Shown here piece after piece: positions 35,075 through 44,198 of a stretch of 64,000 bases of DNA. Each line of letters begins with the position of its first letter. Position 1 is the stretch's first letter. The stretch lies in the NCBI GenBank assembly GCA_014238205.1, contig JABABM010000012.1:1-64000 (forward strand), in the 5' to 3' direction. The DNA is from Phycisphaerales bacterium. GTDB taxonomy: Bacteria > Planctomycetota > Phycisphaerae > Phycisphaerales > SM1A02. The notes under the pieces were generated by a model. The model was not told the origin of the DNA, did not search any database, and saw only the letters and a list, made by a program, of their open reading frames with translations. The position numbers and the translations under genes were made by a program.

Positions 35075-35719
35075 TCAGGAGCAGCAGCAGGACTTGGCCG
35101 CCTCATATCGTTCCGAAACGGCGCACCAGTCCACAACGTTCCAGAACGCACTGATGTAGTCAGGACGTCGATTCTGGTAGTTGAGGTAGTAGGCATGTTC
35201 CCACACATCGAGACCAAGAATCGGGCAGCAGGATTTGCATCCGCAGTCGCATCCACTCATGAGTGGATTGTCCTGGTTGGGCGTCGAGCAGATGCACAGG
35301 CCGTCGCCGCAGATGCAGAGCCATGCCCAGCCTGAGCCGAACCGGGTGCCTGCTGCTGTTGCAAAGGCTTCCTTCATTGCTTCAAGCGAGCCGAACGATG
35401 AGTCGATCGCCGAGGCGAGTTCATCGGAAGGACCTTTCGTGCAGTCCGGACTCATGCTTGTCCAGAAGAGCGTGTGGTTCCAGTGTCCGCCGCCGTTGTT
35501 CCTGACTGCTCCACGGATGTCCTCGGGAACTTCGTCAAGGCCTCGCAGAAGGTCATCGAGCGATTTCGCCGCCAACTCATCGTGTCCTTCCAAGGCAGCG
35601 TTGAGCTTTGCAACGTATCCACCGTGATGCTTGTCGTGATGAATTGTCATCGTCGTCGCATCGATATGGGGCTCGAGCGCGTCGGCGGGGTACGGAAGGT
35701 CTGGGAGTGTATGGGCCAT
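35075..35719 (-). CDS. sodA: Fe/Mn-type superoxide dismutase with Cys-rich insertions
   Basis: A 214-residue SOD that dismutates superoxide. Metal ligands are H27 (TIHHDKHH), H82 ([11 protein letters not shown]), D171 and H175 ([19 protein letters not shown]). GGG at 76-78 and the outer-sphere Q149 (TPNQDNPL) favour manganese. Highly unusual are 14 cysteines: [10 protein letters not shown] (135-144), CDCGCKSCC (157-165), C93, C199 and a CCC tail at 211-213. The second cluster sits in the loop between NPL and the [10 protein letters not shown] helix. No signal peptide is seen. The start is set at the Met of [10 protein letters not shown]; 10 bases upstream is GAGG. Confidence 0.93.
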   Translation of the reverse strand: MAHTLPDLPYPADALEPHIDATTMTIHHDKHHGGYVAKLNAALEGHDELAAKSLDDLLRGLDEVPEDIRGAVRNNGGGHWNHTLFWTSMSPDCTKGPSDELASAIDSSFGSLEAMKEAFATAAGTRFGSGWAWLCICGDGLCICSTPNQDNPLMSGCDCGCKSCCPILGLDVWEHAYYLNYQNRRPDYISAFWNVVDWCAVSERYEAAKSCCCS

Positions 35720-35813
35720 CTGCCTGTGTCCTCTTTCAAGTGAAGGTGATCTGGGATCGACCAGTATAGAAGGAGACCCTCCAGGTATGCCAGCCCGGGA
35801 TGCCGCCAGAGGT

Positions 35814-36488
35814 TCAACTGCCTGAATCAAGCACGTCGGTGCACCAATGGCCAAGGTCCGAGAGGCACTCAGGGCTGAGCCCATGGGCCATGTCGTATTC
35901 GTGGTACTCGAATCGTGCCGCTGTGCCCTTGTACCAGGCTTCAATTGCTCGGCCGCTGTCTACAGGTATGACCTCATCCATGCGTCCATGTGAGACGAAT
36001 ACGGGTGTGCCTGGAAGGGACTCGACCGAGGTAGGGTCGCCGAATACGGATTCAACCATGCGACCGGAACAGGCCGCTGCCCCGGAAAGATCAACACGTC
36101 CCCGAAGAAGCAGTGCGTGTGCCAGCATGGCTCCCTGGCTGAATCCAAGAAGTACGACCTTGGAGGGGGAAAGTCGCTCTGCATGTTGCAGGACGAACTC
36201 CTCGGCACGTTCAATGGCTTCCATCGCACCTTGTTCGTCATAGCCGATGCCTTCTCCAGGTGAGAAGTCGAGGTTGAACCACGCCCAGCCTCCGGGCATT
36301 CCCAGTGGCCCCAGGTCGATGGGCGCCTGCGCGCTGAGTACATGGAATCGTTCGTCAAGCACATGGCGAAGTTCATGGAGGTCGCCCATGTGACTCCCGA
36401 ATCCATGGAACGTCACAAGCAGTGGGGCTATGCCCGCGGTCGCATCTCTGGGTGGAGACTCGATGAAACGAAGTGGAGATTCAGGCAT
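35814..36488 (-). CDS. Carboxylesterase/phospholipase-type alpha/beta hydrolase
   Basis: A 224-residue alpha/beta hydrolase. [17 protein letters not shown] forms the oxyanion-hole region, [10 protein letters not shown] holds the nucleophile Ser, [11 protein letters not shown] the Asp and [10 protein letters not shown] the His. Size and motif order fit the YpfH/acyl-protein-thioesterase-like esterases. No signal peptide, so it is cytoplasmic. Its start lies just downstream of the EamA gene stop, so the two may be co-transcribed. The substrate is unknown. Confidence 0.86.
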   Translation of the reverse strand: MPESPLRFIESPPRDATAGIAPLLVTFHGFGSHMGDLHELRHVLDERFHVLSAQAPIDLGPLGMPGGWAWFNLDFSPGEGIGYDEQGAMEAIERAEEFVLQHAERLSPSKVVLLGFSQGAMLAHALLLRGRVDLSGAAACSGRMVESVFGDPTSVESLPGTPVFVSHGRMDEVIPVDSGRAIEAWYKGTAARFEYHEYDMAHGLSPECLSDLGHWCTDVLDSGS

Positions 36489-36495
36489 GGAGGGC

Positions 36496-37728
36496 TCAGC
36501 TCGATGAACGGGAGCCAAGTCGTGCAAGCACGATGCCGACAAGGACGAGTCCACAGGCAGCCAGCTGCCAGTCGCTGAGTACCTCTGACAGCATCCACCA
36601 TCCGAGGAATGCTGCGCAGACAGGCTGAAGCAGCAGAACGACCGCGGAGAAGCTTGCGGGGAGTCGGAAGAAGGACCAGGCGATCAGTCCCTGCCCGATG
36701 CATTGGGGAACAAAGGCCAGCAGCACAAGGTAGAGCCAGGCCCTGGAATACTGCTCAGGCATGCTCTCGTTGTAGAAGGGGATGAATATCTCCCCCTGGA
36801 TCATGGCTGCAAGAAACAGGACTGATGCTGCCACGATCGATGCAGTCAGCATGATCTCCAGCGTTCTGAAATCACGCCGGAGCCATTTGACCATCAGCAG
36901 GTACCCGGCATACCAGAAGGCGGTAATGATCGACAAGGTGTCTCCATACATCGGGTTCGTTGCATTTTCCTGGATGGAGTGCCCACGTGTCAGGAGAAGC
37001 CAGATGCCCAAGAAGGCGAGCACGAGACCCACGACGTAGACAGGTCGTAGTTTCTCCTTCAGCAGCAGCCACCCGAAGAGCCCGACGATGAAGACCTGGA
37101 TATTGGCAAGGAGCGTTGCAGTCGCTGCCGTGGTGTATGGGAGTGCCGCATGCCAAAACCCGATGTCGCCTGCAAACAGGAGCCCAGGCAGCAACAGCCA
37201 GAGAGGATTGAGGGATCCGGGCTTGGGAAGTTCATGCGTTCGCTTTGGAAGGATGGCCATCAGGACCAGGAAGAAGGGGACAGCCAGGGCGAATCGCCAG
37301 AAGCCGACGGAAGATGAGCCCATGTACCCGGCGTACATGGCTTTCTCCGCAAAGATTGCAGCGAAGGAGATTGCAACGGCTCCGAGGACAAGCGCAGCGA
37401 TCGAAAGGTACTGCTGCCGTGCATTGGGCTTCTCGCTTGTCTTTGATGAAGTCTTCTTCGACTTCGATTTCTTCTTCTTCTTCGAGGCAACTCGACTGTT
37501 CTGCTTCTTCCTGTAGACAACAAGCGACCCTGCAACGCACAGGATCAACAGGACGCCAATCCAGAGGGCAAGGCTTGACCCAGCCGCATTTTCAGCCAAT
37601 GACTTCAGTTCAGCTCCAATACGGGGTCCAAATCGCGTCGGGTCATTTGATGCCTTTGGGGCGGAAAGACAGCCGGATAGGGGCAGTGCCAGAAGCGGCA
37701 GGGCGAGTGTTGCTCGCTTGGCCATCAT
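36496..37728 (-). CDS. EamA/DMT transporter with lipoprotein-like N-terminal extension
   Basis: A 410-residue protein. The N-terminus reads as a lipoprotein signal (ALPLLALPLSGCLSAP, lipobox LSGC). A single membrane helix follows (LALWIGVLLILCVAGSLVVY), then a very basic linker (KKKKKSKSKKTSSKTSEK), and then about ten helices forming two EamA repeats (AIFAEKAMYAGYMGSSSVGF; AWSFFRLPASFSAVVLLLQP). EamA members export small metabolites. The extension of about 115 residues before the transporter is unusual. Starts at 37728 or 37725 are equivalent. It may be a genuine fusion or a lipoprotein gene joined to a transporter gene. Confidence 0.82.
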   Translation of the reverse strand: MMAKRATLALPLLALPLSGCLSAPKASNDPTRFGPRIGAELKSLAENAAGSSLALWIGVLLILCVAGSLVVYRKKQNSRVASKKKKKSKSKKTSSKTSEKPNARQQYLSIAALVLGAVAISFAAIFAEKAMYAGYMGSSSVGFWRFALAVPFFLVLMAILPKRTHELPKPGSLNPLWLLLPGLLFAGDIGFWHAALPYTTAATATLLANIQVFIVGLFGWLLLKEKLRPVYVVGLVLAFLGIWLLLTRGHSIQENATNPMYGDTLSIITAFWYAGYLLMVKWLRRDFRTLEIMLTASIVAASVLFLAAMIQGEIFIPFYNESMPEQYSRAWLYLVLLAFVPQCIGQGLIAWSFFRLPASFSAVVLLLQPVCAAFLGWWMLSEVLSDWQLAACGLVLVGIVLARLGSRSSS

Positions 37729-37897
37729 GGGAATCACTGGTATAGATCGTTCAAGGATTGGCAGGGGGCCTGGCATTGGTATGGTTTTACCGCGCATGGC
37801 TCCCTGGTGGAGGCTCTCCAGTGGAACTTTCTGGGGACTTCATGCGTCCAACGGGGTAGGATGCTTGTATGGCATTCCCAGAAAGGGAGGATTTGAC

Positions 37898-38206
37898 ATG
37901 AATACGTTCAAGGCAGTTTCCGTGGCAGCTTTATTGGCAGCGTCCACATGTGGTGGATCAGGATGTGCAACAGATGCCCAGACCGGAACACTTGCAGGGG
38001 CTGGCATTGGAGCCCTCGCTGGGCAGGCTATCGGTGGCAACACTGGTTCAACACTCATTGGCGCCGGGGTCGGTGCCGGGGCTGGCTATTTGGTCGGCAA
38101 CGAGATGGACAAGAAGAAGGCCCAGGACGATCGTGATGATCTCCGCCGTGAACTGGAGGAGGAGCGGCGACGCAATCGAAGGTTGCGAGAGAGGTACGAG
38201 GACTAA
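37898..38206 (+). CDS. Glycine-zipper lipoprotein
   Basis: A 102-residue protein with a signal peptide and lipobox (GSGCATDAQTG; Cys at about residue 23), then a glycine-zipper hydrophobic hairpin (LAGAGIGALAGQAIGGNTGS and LIGAGVGAGAGYLVG) and a charged coiled-coil tail (RRELEEERRRNRRLRERYED). Similar small envelope proteins (YmgG/OsmB-like zippers) are found widely; the function is usually structural. The ATG has an excellent SD (GGGAGG, 7 bases). A strong hairpin follows the gene. Confidence 0.85.
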   Translation: MNTFKAVSVAALLAASTCGGSGCATDAQTGTLAGAGIGALAGQAIGGNTGSTLIGAGVGAGAGYLVGNEMDKKKAQDDRDDLRRELEEERRRNRRLRERYED

Positions 38207-38242
38207 GTCCTTCGATCTCAACTGCAGGAACCATGAAGATTC

Positions 38243-38276
38243 AAGGAAGAGGGGCGACTATTCGCCCCTCTTCCTT
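38243..38276 (+). terminator. Hairpin terminator after the glycine-zipper gene
   Basis: A perfect 15-bp stem, AAGGAAGAGGGGCGA paired with TCGCCCCTCTTCCTT around a 4-base loop. The 3' T-tract is weak, but stem strength and position support termination. Confidence 0.7.
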
Positions 38277-38460
38277 CATTAACAGCCCTTGCAACCCATC
38301 ACCCGGCAGCCAGTGAAGTGCTGAGGGGCACGCCAAGCAGGTTTTTGGTTCAACAATCAGGCCCCCTTGGATTCGACCATTGCTTCACCTTGAGGAGCGA
38401 TGTAGGCTGAGAGGTGGAGGCCCTGCACCCCATACATGGGTGATGGGGTTGGAGAAGTTG

Positions 38461-39528
38461 ATGAAGTTGCAGTACTTGTGCTCATGGACCCTGCCAGTCG
38501 TGCTGACTGGCCTGGCTGTTTCCAGCGATGCTGGAACCGGGGACACGTTCTGGCTGGATTCCAACGACAGTTCCCTGACAAGCCAGGTTTCGACCGAGGC
38601 GATTCTTGATGGAACCCTCATTGGAAACTGGGATGCCAAGACGAATCCCGGTGGTACCAAGACCATGCCCGGGGCGTGGGGTGAAGAAGGCAACGAGCCG
38701 ATTCCACTCGATGCACGGCAGGAATTGGCTGGAGGAGGTGCGACCAATCCCTCCGGCACCTTCACGCTGAACATCGACACCGGGATCGGCCTGATCGGTA
38801 TTGAAGATCTCGATGTCGATCTGCTCGGCGGTGAAACTCTCGTTGATATCCCGCTTGATTCGACCGTCTACATGATGTTTGACACATTCCGAACCTACAA
38901 CCCGGCATCACTCTTCGTCGGAGGGTTCGAGATACCCATTCCTGCGGGGTCTGGATCCATTACGTCGTGGGCGATGGCCCAGGATGGCACTGTCGCCGGT
39001 GGGGTCCTTGTTGAAACGGGCACCCCTGGATCATGGACATTCTCGGTCGAGGCGCTTGTAACCATGACGATGGCTGGCAACGTCGAGGGGCAGCCATTCG
39101 AGTTTCCGCCGCAGGAGATTCTCCTGGACATCCAGGGAACCTGCGTCGAGCTGGATGGCGCCTTGACGATCACGATGCAACTGGATGAACTCTCGGAGTC
39201 TTCGCAGGATATTCCGCCCATCCCATTGCCTGAGACACCCTTGGATCTTCCCACGATACTTCCCCCCGGGGATGTGGCCCAGGTCGTTCTTGCAATGGAG
39301 CTTGTCGGCTTTGCGGATTCCCTCTCGATCTCCGGCACGCTTGTTGCACGGGGTGATGCCAAGCAGACCCCGGGTGATGTCAATGGTGATGGATACGTCA
39401 ACGTGGACGACCTCCTGGTCGTCATTTCACAGTGGGGTCCGTGTTCCGGATGTTCCGGTGATCTCAATGAGGATGGAGTCGTTGGAGTGGATGACCTGCT
39501 GGTCATCCTTGCCCACTGGGGCCAGTAA
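38461..39528 (+). CDS. Secreted protein with paired dockerin-like C-terminal modules
   Basis: A 355-residue protein with a signal peptide (SWTLPVVLTGLAVSSDAG). The central ~260 residues are a beta-rich domain without a family I recognise, containing repeated Thr/Val strands and acidic loops. The C-terminus has two EF-hand-like units (GDVNGDGYVNVDDLLVVISQ and DLNEDGVVGVDDLLVILAHW) joined by a CSGCSG linker. GGAG precedes the ATG at 38461 by 6 bases. It is 54 bases upstream of the subtilase gene and likely in the same transcript. Confidence 0.78.
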   Translation: MKLQYLCSWTLPVVLTGLAVSSDAGTGDTFWLDSNDSSLTSQVSTEAILDGTLIGNWDAKTNPGGTKTMPGAWGEEGNEPIPLDARQELAGGGATNPSGTFTLNIDTGIGLIGIEDLDVDLLGGETLVDIPLDSTVYMMFDTFRTYNPASLFVGGFEIPIPAGSGSITSWAMAQDGTVAGGVLVETGTPGSWTFSVEALVTMTMAGNVEGQPFEFPPQEILLDIQGTCVELDGALTITMQLDELSESSQDIPPIPLPETPLDLPTILPPGDVAQVVLAMELVGFADSLSISGTLVARGDAKQTPGDVNGDGYVNVDDLLVVISQWGPCSGCSGDLNEDGVVGVDDLLVILAHWGQ

Positions 39529-39582
39529 CCGCCCCGTTTGAAGGAACTGTCTCAACAATCAACAACAGGATTGGAACCAGGA

Positions 39583-42066
39583 ATGTCCAAAATGATTTCC
39601 CTACCGATTATTGCTCCAGTGGCTCTTGCATCCATGGTGATGGCAGCTGCGGAGGTTGATCCGCAACTGCAGGATCACATGAGACAGGCTCGGCCGGGCG
39701 AAACAGTCCAGGCCCTGCTCTACCTTCACGATCAGCTGGACGTCCTTGGACTTGAAGAACAATTTATCGCCGAGCGTGCGACGCGTGCTCATCGACACCA
39801 GGTCGTCGTCGAGACACTCCAGGCCACGGCGGAGTTCACGCAGGGGGATCTCCTTGCCGATCTCAGGGAGATGCCGGGCGTTGAGTCACACCAGGCATTC
39901 TGGATCGCCAATGTCATCCAGGTGGACGCGTCGGTGCTTGCCCTTGAGCAGTTGTCCCACAGGGACGACATCATGCTCATGTACCTCGATCATCCGATCG
40001 AACTGGTCGAACCGGTTGATCTTGATGGAACAGTGCCCGGTGAGATTGTCCGGGGCGCAGTTCCCGAAGCTGGCGTCGAAGCAGTCCGTGCCCCAGAGTG
40101 CTGGGATGCCGGATTTGACGGGACTGGCGTTCTGGTTGCAAACATCGATACCGGTGTAGATGGTTCACACATCGCGCTTGCAAGCAGGTGGGCGGGCACG
40201 CGTCCGGAATATGCAGGTCATCCTGAGTGGGCCTTCCTGGATCCCTACAACGGAAGCCATGGATCGCCCTATGACTCGGGTTCACACGGAACCCACACGA
40301 TGGGCAGTGTCTGTGGAGGAAGCCCTGGACTGCCAATCGGAGTGGCTCCAGGCGCTCACTGGATGGCTTCCGCTGGAATCGATCAGGGTGGCATTGAGCC
40401 CACTGTTGCAAGTGCCATCCAGGCCTTTGAATGGATGATCGATCCTGACGGTGTACCGTCTACTTCATTCGACGTTCCTTCGGTCTGTTCGAACTCATGG
40501 GGGCTGGTGACGTCTCACGGTTACCCCGAATGTGACCAGACATTCTGGACCTACCTTGATGCGTGTGAACTGGCCGGGACTGTGATTCTCTTCTCGGCAG
40601 GCAACGAGGGTTCAAGTGGTCTTCGTCGTCCAGGTGATCGGGCGACCGATGCATTCAGAACGTGCGCGGTGGCTGCGATCGATCCCTACACTTCCAGTTG
40701 GGATATCGCGAGCTTCTCATCACGTGGTCCGACCTACTGCACGCCAGATGGTAGTGCGGCTGTGAAACCTGATATTGCAGCACCAGGCGTCAACACGTAC
40801 TCATCGGTTCCTGGAAATTCATACTCAAGCTATTCCGGGACATCGATGGCGTCTCCGCACGTCAACGGTGTCGTGGCGATCATGCGACAGGCCAACCCCG
40901 ACCTTCCCGTTGAACAGGTCAAGCAGATCATCTATGACACGGCCGTCGACCTGGGGTCGCCTGGTGAGGACAACGACTATGGACATTGCATGATCGACGC
41001 ATGGGAGGCATTGCAGGTCGCCTTGTCGACCGTGAACCTTTCATTCGACTACCCGGCCGGTCGTCCTGACTACATCGATCCAAGCGGTGGACAGGAAGTT
41101 CCCTTGATCATCTCCGGCCCTGCGACTCCACAGGATGGTTCCGGCCTCCTGCACTACAGCGCAGATGGCGGCCCGTGGATGGAAACGGGCCTTGTCCACA
41201 TCGGCAACGAGGACTACATGGCTGTCTTCCCGGACTTCGATTGCGGAGCAGCGGTCAGCTGGTATCTCTCGATCGAGACCATGGACGGTGAGTACGTCAC
41301 TTCGCCCTACGACGCTCCCAATTCAAGCTGGCTGGGTCATGCATGGTCGGGCCAGGAGGTTGCCTTCGAGGATGATTTCCAGGCAGATACCGGGTGGACG
41401 GTTGGTGGTGATGCGACTGCAGGAATGTGGCAGCGAGTGGAGCCCAACGGCGGCGGAGTTCGATGTGATCCATCAGCCGATGCCGATGGTTCCGGCTCGT
41501 GCTATGTCACGCAGAATGGTGAAGGCGACACGGACATCGATGGTGGCAGCACGATCCTCACGTCACCCATGATGTCAGCTCCCGATGGTGGGACGCTTGC
41601 CTACAAGCGTTGGTACAACAATGGCTTGAATTGCTGTGGGGCAGACGCACAGAATGATGTTCTTGTCGTCGAGTTCACGCTCAATGGCGGTCTGACCTGG
41701 TACGACCTGGAAATTGTCGGTCCGGATGGAGACGAGGTCGACGGAGGCTGGATCTCCGCGGAGTTCCAGCTTGATGCACTTCCGGGCTTCTCGGCAACCG
41801 ACGAGTTCCAGCTTCGGTTCACCGCTTCGGACCTCGGCGAGGGATCGATTGTCGAAGCCGGTGTCGATGCCATCCTGATTGATCGACTCTACTGTGATGA
41901 TGCATCTGTCCCGGGAGATGCAAATGGTGATGGAGAGGTGAATGTCAATGACATTCTTGCGGTCATCGCCATGTGGGGAGCTTCCTGCAGTGACTGCACG
42001 GAAGATCTCAACGGCGACGGCACGGTCGACGTCAACGACCTGCTGCTGGTCATTGCAAACTGGTAA
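39583..42066 (+). CDS. Secreted S8 (subtilisin-type) serine protease with dockerin-like modules
   Basis: An 827-residue protein: a signal peptide, an inhibitor-I9-like propeptide (about 35-135) and a subtilase domain. The triad is D189 (VANIDTGVDGSH), H235 (SGSHGTHTMG) and S421 (SGTSMASPHVNG); the oxyanion Asn is in SAGNEGSS. A beta-sandwich region follows, then two dockerin-like units (ANGDGEVNVNDILAVIAMWG and DLNGDGTVDVNDLLLVIANW) that end the protein. Extracellular endoproteolysis is expected. The ATG at 39583 is favoured over the upstream frame because the signal peptide follows it, though the SD is only moderate. Confidence 0.92.
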   Translation: MSKMISLPIIAPVALASMVMAAAEVDPQLQDHMRQARPGETVQALLYLHDQLDVLGLEEQFIAERATRAHRHQVVVETLQATAEFTQGDLLADLREMPGVESHQAFWIANVIQVDASVLALEQLSHRDDIMLMYLDHPIELVEPVDLDGTVPGEIVRGAVPEAGVEAVRAPECWDAGFDGTGVLVANIDTGVDGSHIALASRWAGTRPEYAGHPEWAFLDPYNGSHGSPYDSGSHGTHTMGSVCGGSPGLPIGVAPGAHWMASAGIDQGGIEPTVASAIQAFEWMIDPDGVPSTSFDVPSVCSNSWGLVTSHGYPECDQTFWTYLDACELAGTVILFSAGNEGSSGLRRPGDRATDAFRTCAVAAIDPYTSSWDIASFSSRGPTYCTPDGSAAVKPDIAAPGVNTYSSVPGNSYSSYSGTSMASPHVNGVVAIMRQANPDLPVEQVKQIIYDTAVDLGSPGEDNDYGHCMIDAWEALQVALSTVNLSFDYPAGRPDYIDPSGGQEVPLIISGPATPQDGSGLLHYSADGGPWMETGLVHIGNEDYMAVFPDFDCGAAVSWYLSIETMDGEYVTSPYDAPNSSWLGHAWSGQEVAFEDDFQADTGWTVGGDATAGMWQRVEPNGGGVRCDPSADADGSGSCYVTQNGEGDTDIDGGSTILTSPMMSAPDGGTLAYKRWYNNGLNCCGADAQNDVLVVEFTLNGGLTWYDLEIVGPDGDEVDGGWISAEFQLDALPGFSATDEFQLRFTASDLGEGSIVEAGVDAILIDRLYCDDASVPGDANGDGEVNVNDILAVIAMWGASCSDCTEDLNGDGTVDVNDLLLVIANW

Positions 42067-42100
42067 AGAGAAAGCTCATTGATCCTGATCGGACGCCGTT

Positions 42101-42493
42101 CTACGTACCTGGTACGAGGACGGCGTCCGCTTCAATTTCAACAAGTGCCTCTGCGAACAGGCACTTGACCACGACCATGGTGCAACATGGCCTGATGTCG
42201 CCCAGCCGCTCTCCATGCGCCCGGCCCACTTGGTCGGCATGCTCCATGTCGGTGATGTAGATCCTCGTTCGGACAATGTCATCGAGGCAGCCACCAGCGT
42301 CAGTGATGGCCTGCTCGATCTTGTCCAAGGCATCGATCGCCTGTGCGTATGGGTCTCCAGGCGAGAGAAGGACGCCCTGTGCATCGGCTCCGATCGTACC
42401 TGTGACGAAGATGCGATCTCCGACTCGTACAGCTCTCGAGTAGCCGACCTGGTCCTCCCATGGTGTTCCACTGGATATGTTCTGTCGTGCCAT
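42101..42493 (-). CDS. RidA/YjgF family protein
   Basis: A 130-residue RidA-fold protein. GYSRAVRVGDRIFVTGTIG, the conserved Arg in IVRTRIYITDM and the Glu near ALVEIEADAVLV follow the family. RidA proteins deaminate reactive enamines/imines made by PLP enzymes. Its C-terminus is short, and the position usually occupied by Cys/Tyr before KCLFAEAL is VVVKC. The ATG at 42493 leaves a 41-base divergent gap to the Mog gene. Confidence 0.88.
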   Translation of the reverse strand: MARQNISSGTPWEDQVGYSRAVRVGDRIFVTGTIGADAQGVLLSPGDPYAQAIDALDKIEQAITDAGGCLDDIVRTRIYITDMEHADQVGRAHGERLGDIRPCCTMVVVKCLFAEALVEIEADAVLVPGT

Positions 42494-42534
42494 GTCCAGA
42501 GCGTACACGCTTCGACGTGTCGTACAATGCCATC

Positions 42535-43110
42535 ATGACCGAAGCGAGTATTGGAATCCTGACGGTATCCGACCGCGCAAGCGAGGGGGTCTACGAGGAC
42601 CGCAGTGGCCCTGCGGTCAACTCCTGGCTTGAGGAGGTACTCACGTCGGAATGGACCTCGCACTGCAAGGTCGTGCCTGATGAGGCACGGACCATCGAGG
42701 AGGCAATCATCGAACTGGCTGATCGAGTCGGGTGCTGCCTGGTCATTACGACAGGTGGTACAGGGCCATCTCCGCGAGACGTGACCCCGGAAGCAACGAT
42801 GGCCGCATGCCAGGCCATGCTTCCCGGATTCGGAGAGCAGATGCGAAGGGCTTCCCTTGAATCAGTTCCGACCGCCATTCTCTCGAGGCAGGAAGCCGGC
42901 ATTCGCGGGTCCTGCCTGGTCATCAACCTGCCGGGCAAGCCTGCGGCAATAGCAGAATGCCTCGATGCCGTCTTTGCAGCAGTTCCGTATTGCATTGATC
43001 TTGTTGGTGGTCCGAGGCTGGAAACACATGATGCTCGACTGGTTGCCTTCAGACCCGCGGGGTCCGAAGCAGATCTGCGATCGGCTCGAGCCCGGGAGGG
43101 CGGGGCATGA
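42535..43110 (+). CDS. mog: Molybdenum cofactor biosynthesis protein (MogA/MoaB type)
   Basis: A 191-residue MoCF-fold protein. IGILTVSDRASEGVYEDRSG opens it; the molybdopterin-binding ITTGGTGPSPRDVTPEAT and the late LVINLPGKPAAIAECLD match MogA/MoaB. MogA adenylylates molybdopterin before molybdate insertion. No other moa/moe gene is near. Its stop overlaps the sufE start by ATGA. Confidence 0.92.
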   Translation: MTEASIGILTVSDRASEGVYEDRSGPAVNSWLEEVLTSEWTSHCKVVPDEARTIEEAIIELADRVGCCLVITTGGTGPSPRDVTPEATMAACQAMLPGFGEQMRRASLESVPTAILSRQEAGIRGSCLVINLPGKPAAIAECLDAVFAAVPYCIDLVGGPRLETHDARLVAFRPAGSEADLRSARAREGGA

Positions 43111-43553
43111 CGGAGGCATCACATGGATCACCGATTACCAGTGAGCACCTGTTCGAAGCCCTGGAGTACCTGGAGGACTGGGAGGACCGATACCGTTTCA
43201 TTCTTGATCTTGGCAGGAAACTTCCTGACATGCCGGAAGAAGCGAAGAACGAGTCGAACTTCGTCCATGGATGCCAGAGTCGCGTCTGGGTTCAGTTGCT
43301 TGAAACCGATGGAGCTGGATCAGCAGTGCAGTTGCAGGCCGACAGTGATGCCTTCATCGTCAAGGGTCTTGCGGCCATGGTGGTGGTGATCCTGTCAGGC
43401 CGAAGCGCAGCCGAGATCGTCGCTCATGATCTGGAATCTGATTTTGCCCGCCTTGGACTGCACGAACACCTGAGCCCGACTCGAAGCAACGGGTTGCATG
43501 GCATGGTGACACAGGTCAAGTCGAGGGCGGCGGCGATGGTTGCTGCGGGCTGA
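43107..43553 (+). CDS. sufE: SufE-family cysteine desulfurization protein
   Basis: A 148-residue SufE. The sulfur-accepting Cys is C56 in FVHGCQSRVWV, and LHEHLSPTRSNGLHGMV is the conserved C-terminal motif. SufE takes persulfide sulfur from a SufS-type desulfurase and passes it to SufBC2D for Fe-S cluster assembly. The suf operon itself is not here. Coupling to mog (ATGA overlap) is notable because both serve sulfur-containing cofactors. Confidence 0.93.
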   Translation: MTEASHGSPITSEHLFEALEYLEDWEDRYRFILDLGRKLPDMPEEAKNESNFVHGCQSRVWVQLLETDGAGSAVQLQADSDAFIVKGLAAMVVVILSGRSAAEIVAHDLESDFARLGLHEHLSPTRSNGLHGMVTQVKSRAAAMVAAG

Positions 43554-43554
43554 A

Positions 43555-44136
43555 TCAGTCCCGCAGCCTCCGGGCTGTTTCAGCAACGGCCTGGCCGAGT
43601 TCCTCGAGGTTCGTCTTCATCCGCTCGTCGGTCATGGTGCCTTCGTCATCGAAGAGATCCCCGACTCCGGGAACGGCGATCTGTGTGGGGATGACATGGA
43701 CGCCGATGCCTGAGAGGATTGTCCGAACATGGCTGAGGCCACGCAGGCCACCCAGTCTTCCAGGTGAGCATGCGACGAGCCCGGCGACCTTCCCCTTGAA
43801 GCCGTCCATGGAGGGGTACCCCTCTTCTGGTCGACTGACCCAGTCGATGCAGTTCTTCAAGGCGGCGGAGAGCGACCCGTTGTATTCGGGGCAGCCGATG
43901 ATGAACCCATCCTGTTCCCTGAAGTGTTGCTTGAGTTTCCGCACAGCCTCTGGAAGCCCCTCGCTGGTCTCAATGTCCTGGTCGTACAGCGGCAGTGGTT
44001 GATCCGAAAGGCGGATCGAGGTGACCTCGGCCCCGGCTCGCTCGGCCCCAATGGCTGCAGTCATGGCGACAAGGTGATTCCAGGATGCTGAACGAAGGCT
44101 GCCGCTGAAGGTGAGGATGCGAGGGATGTTCGCCAT
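43555..44136 (-). CDS. NADPH-dependent FMN reductase family protein
   Basis: A 193-residue flavodoxin-like protein. The FMN phosphate loop is FSGSLRSASWNH (9-20), and PEYNGSLSAALKNCIDWVSR (84-103) is the second family motif. These enzymes reduce FMN or quinones with NAD(P)H (ChrR/YieF/SsuE-like). The ATG at 44136 has GGAG 10 bases upstream. It converges on sufE with one base between. Confidence 0.92.
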   Translation of the reverse strand: MANIPRILTFSGSLRSASWNHLVAMTAAIGAERAGAEVTSIRLSDQPLPLYDQDIETSEGLPEAVRKLKQHFREQDGFIIGCPEYNGSLSAALKNCIDWVSRPEEGYPSMDGFKGKVAGLVACSPGRLGGLRGLSHVRTILSGIGVHVIPTQIAVPGVGDLFDDEGTMTDERMKTNLEELGQAVAETARRLRD

Positions 44137-44198
44137 TTGGGATGAGCTCCGCGATATCTGGAGGTTGCAATATAGAGGATGCAGGGGTGCCATGATCC

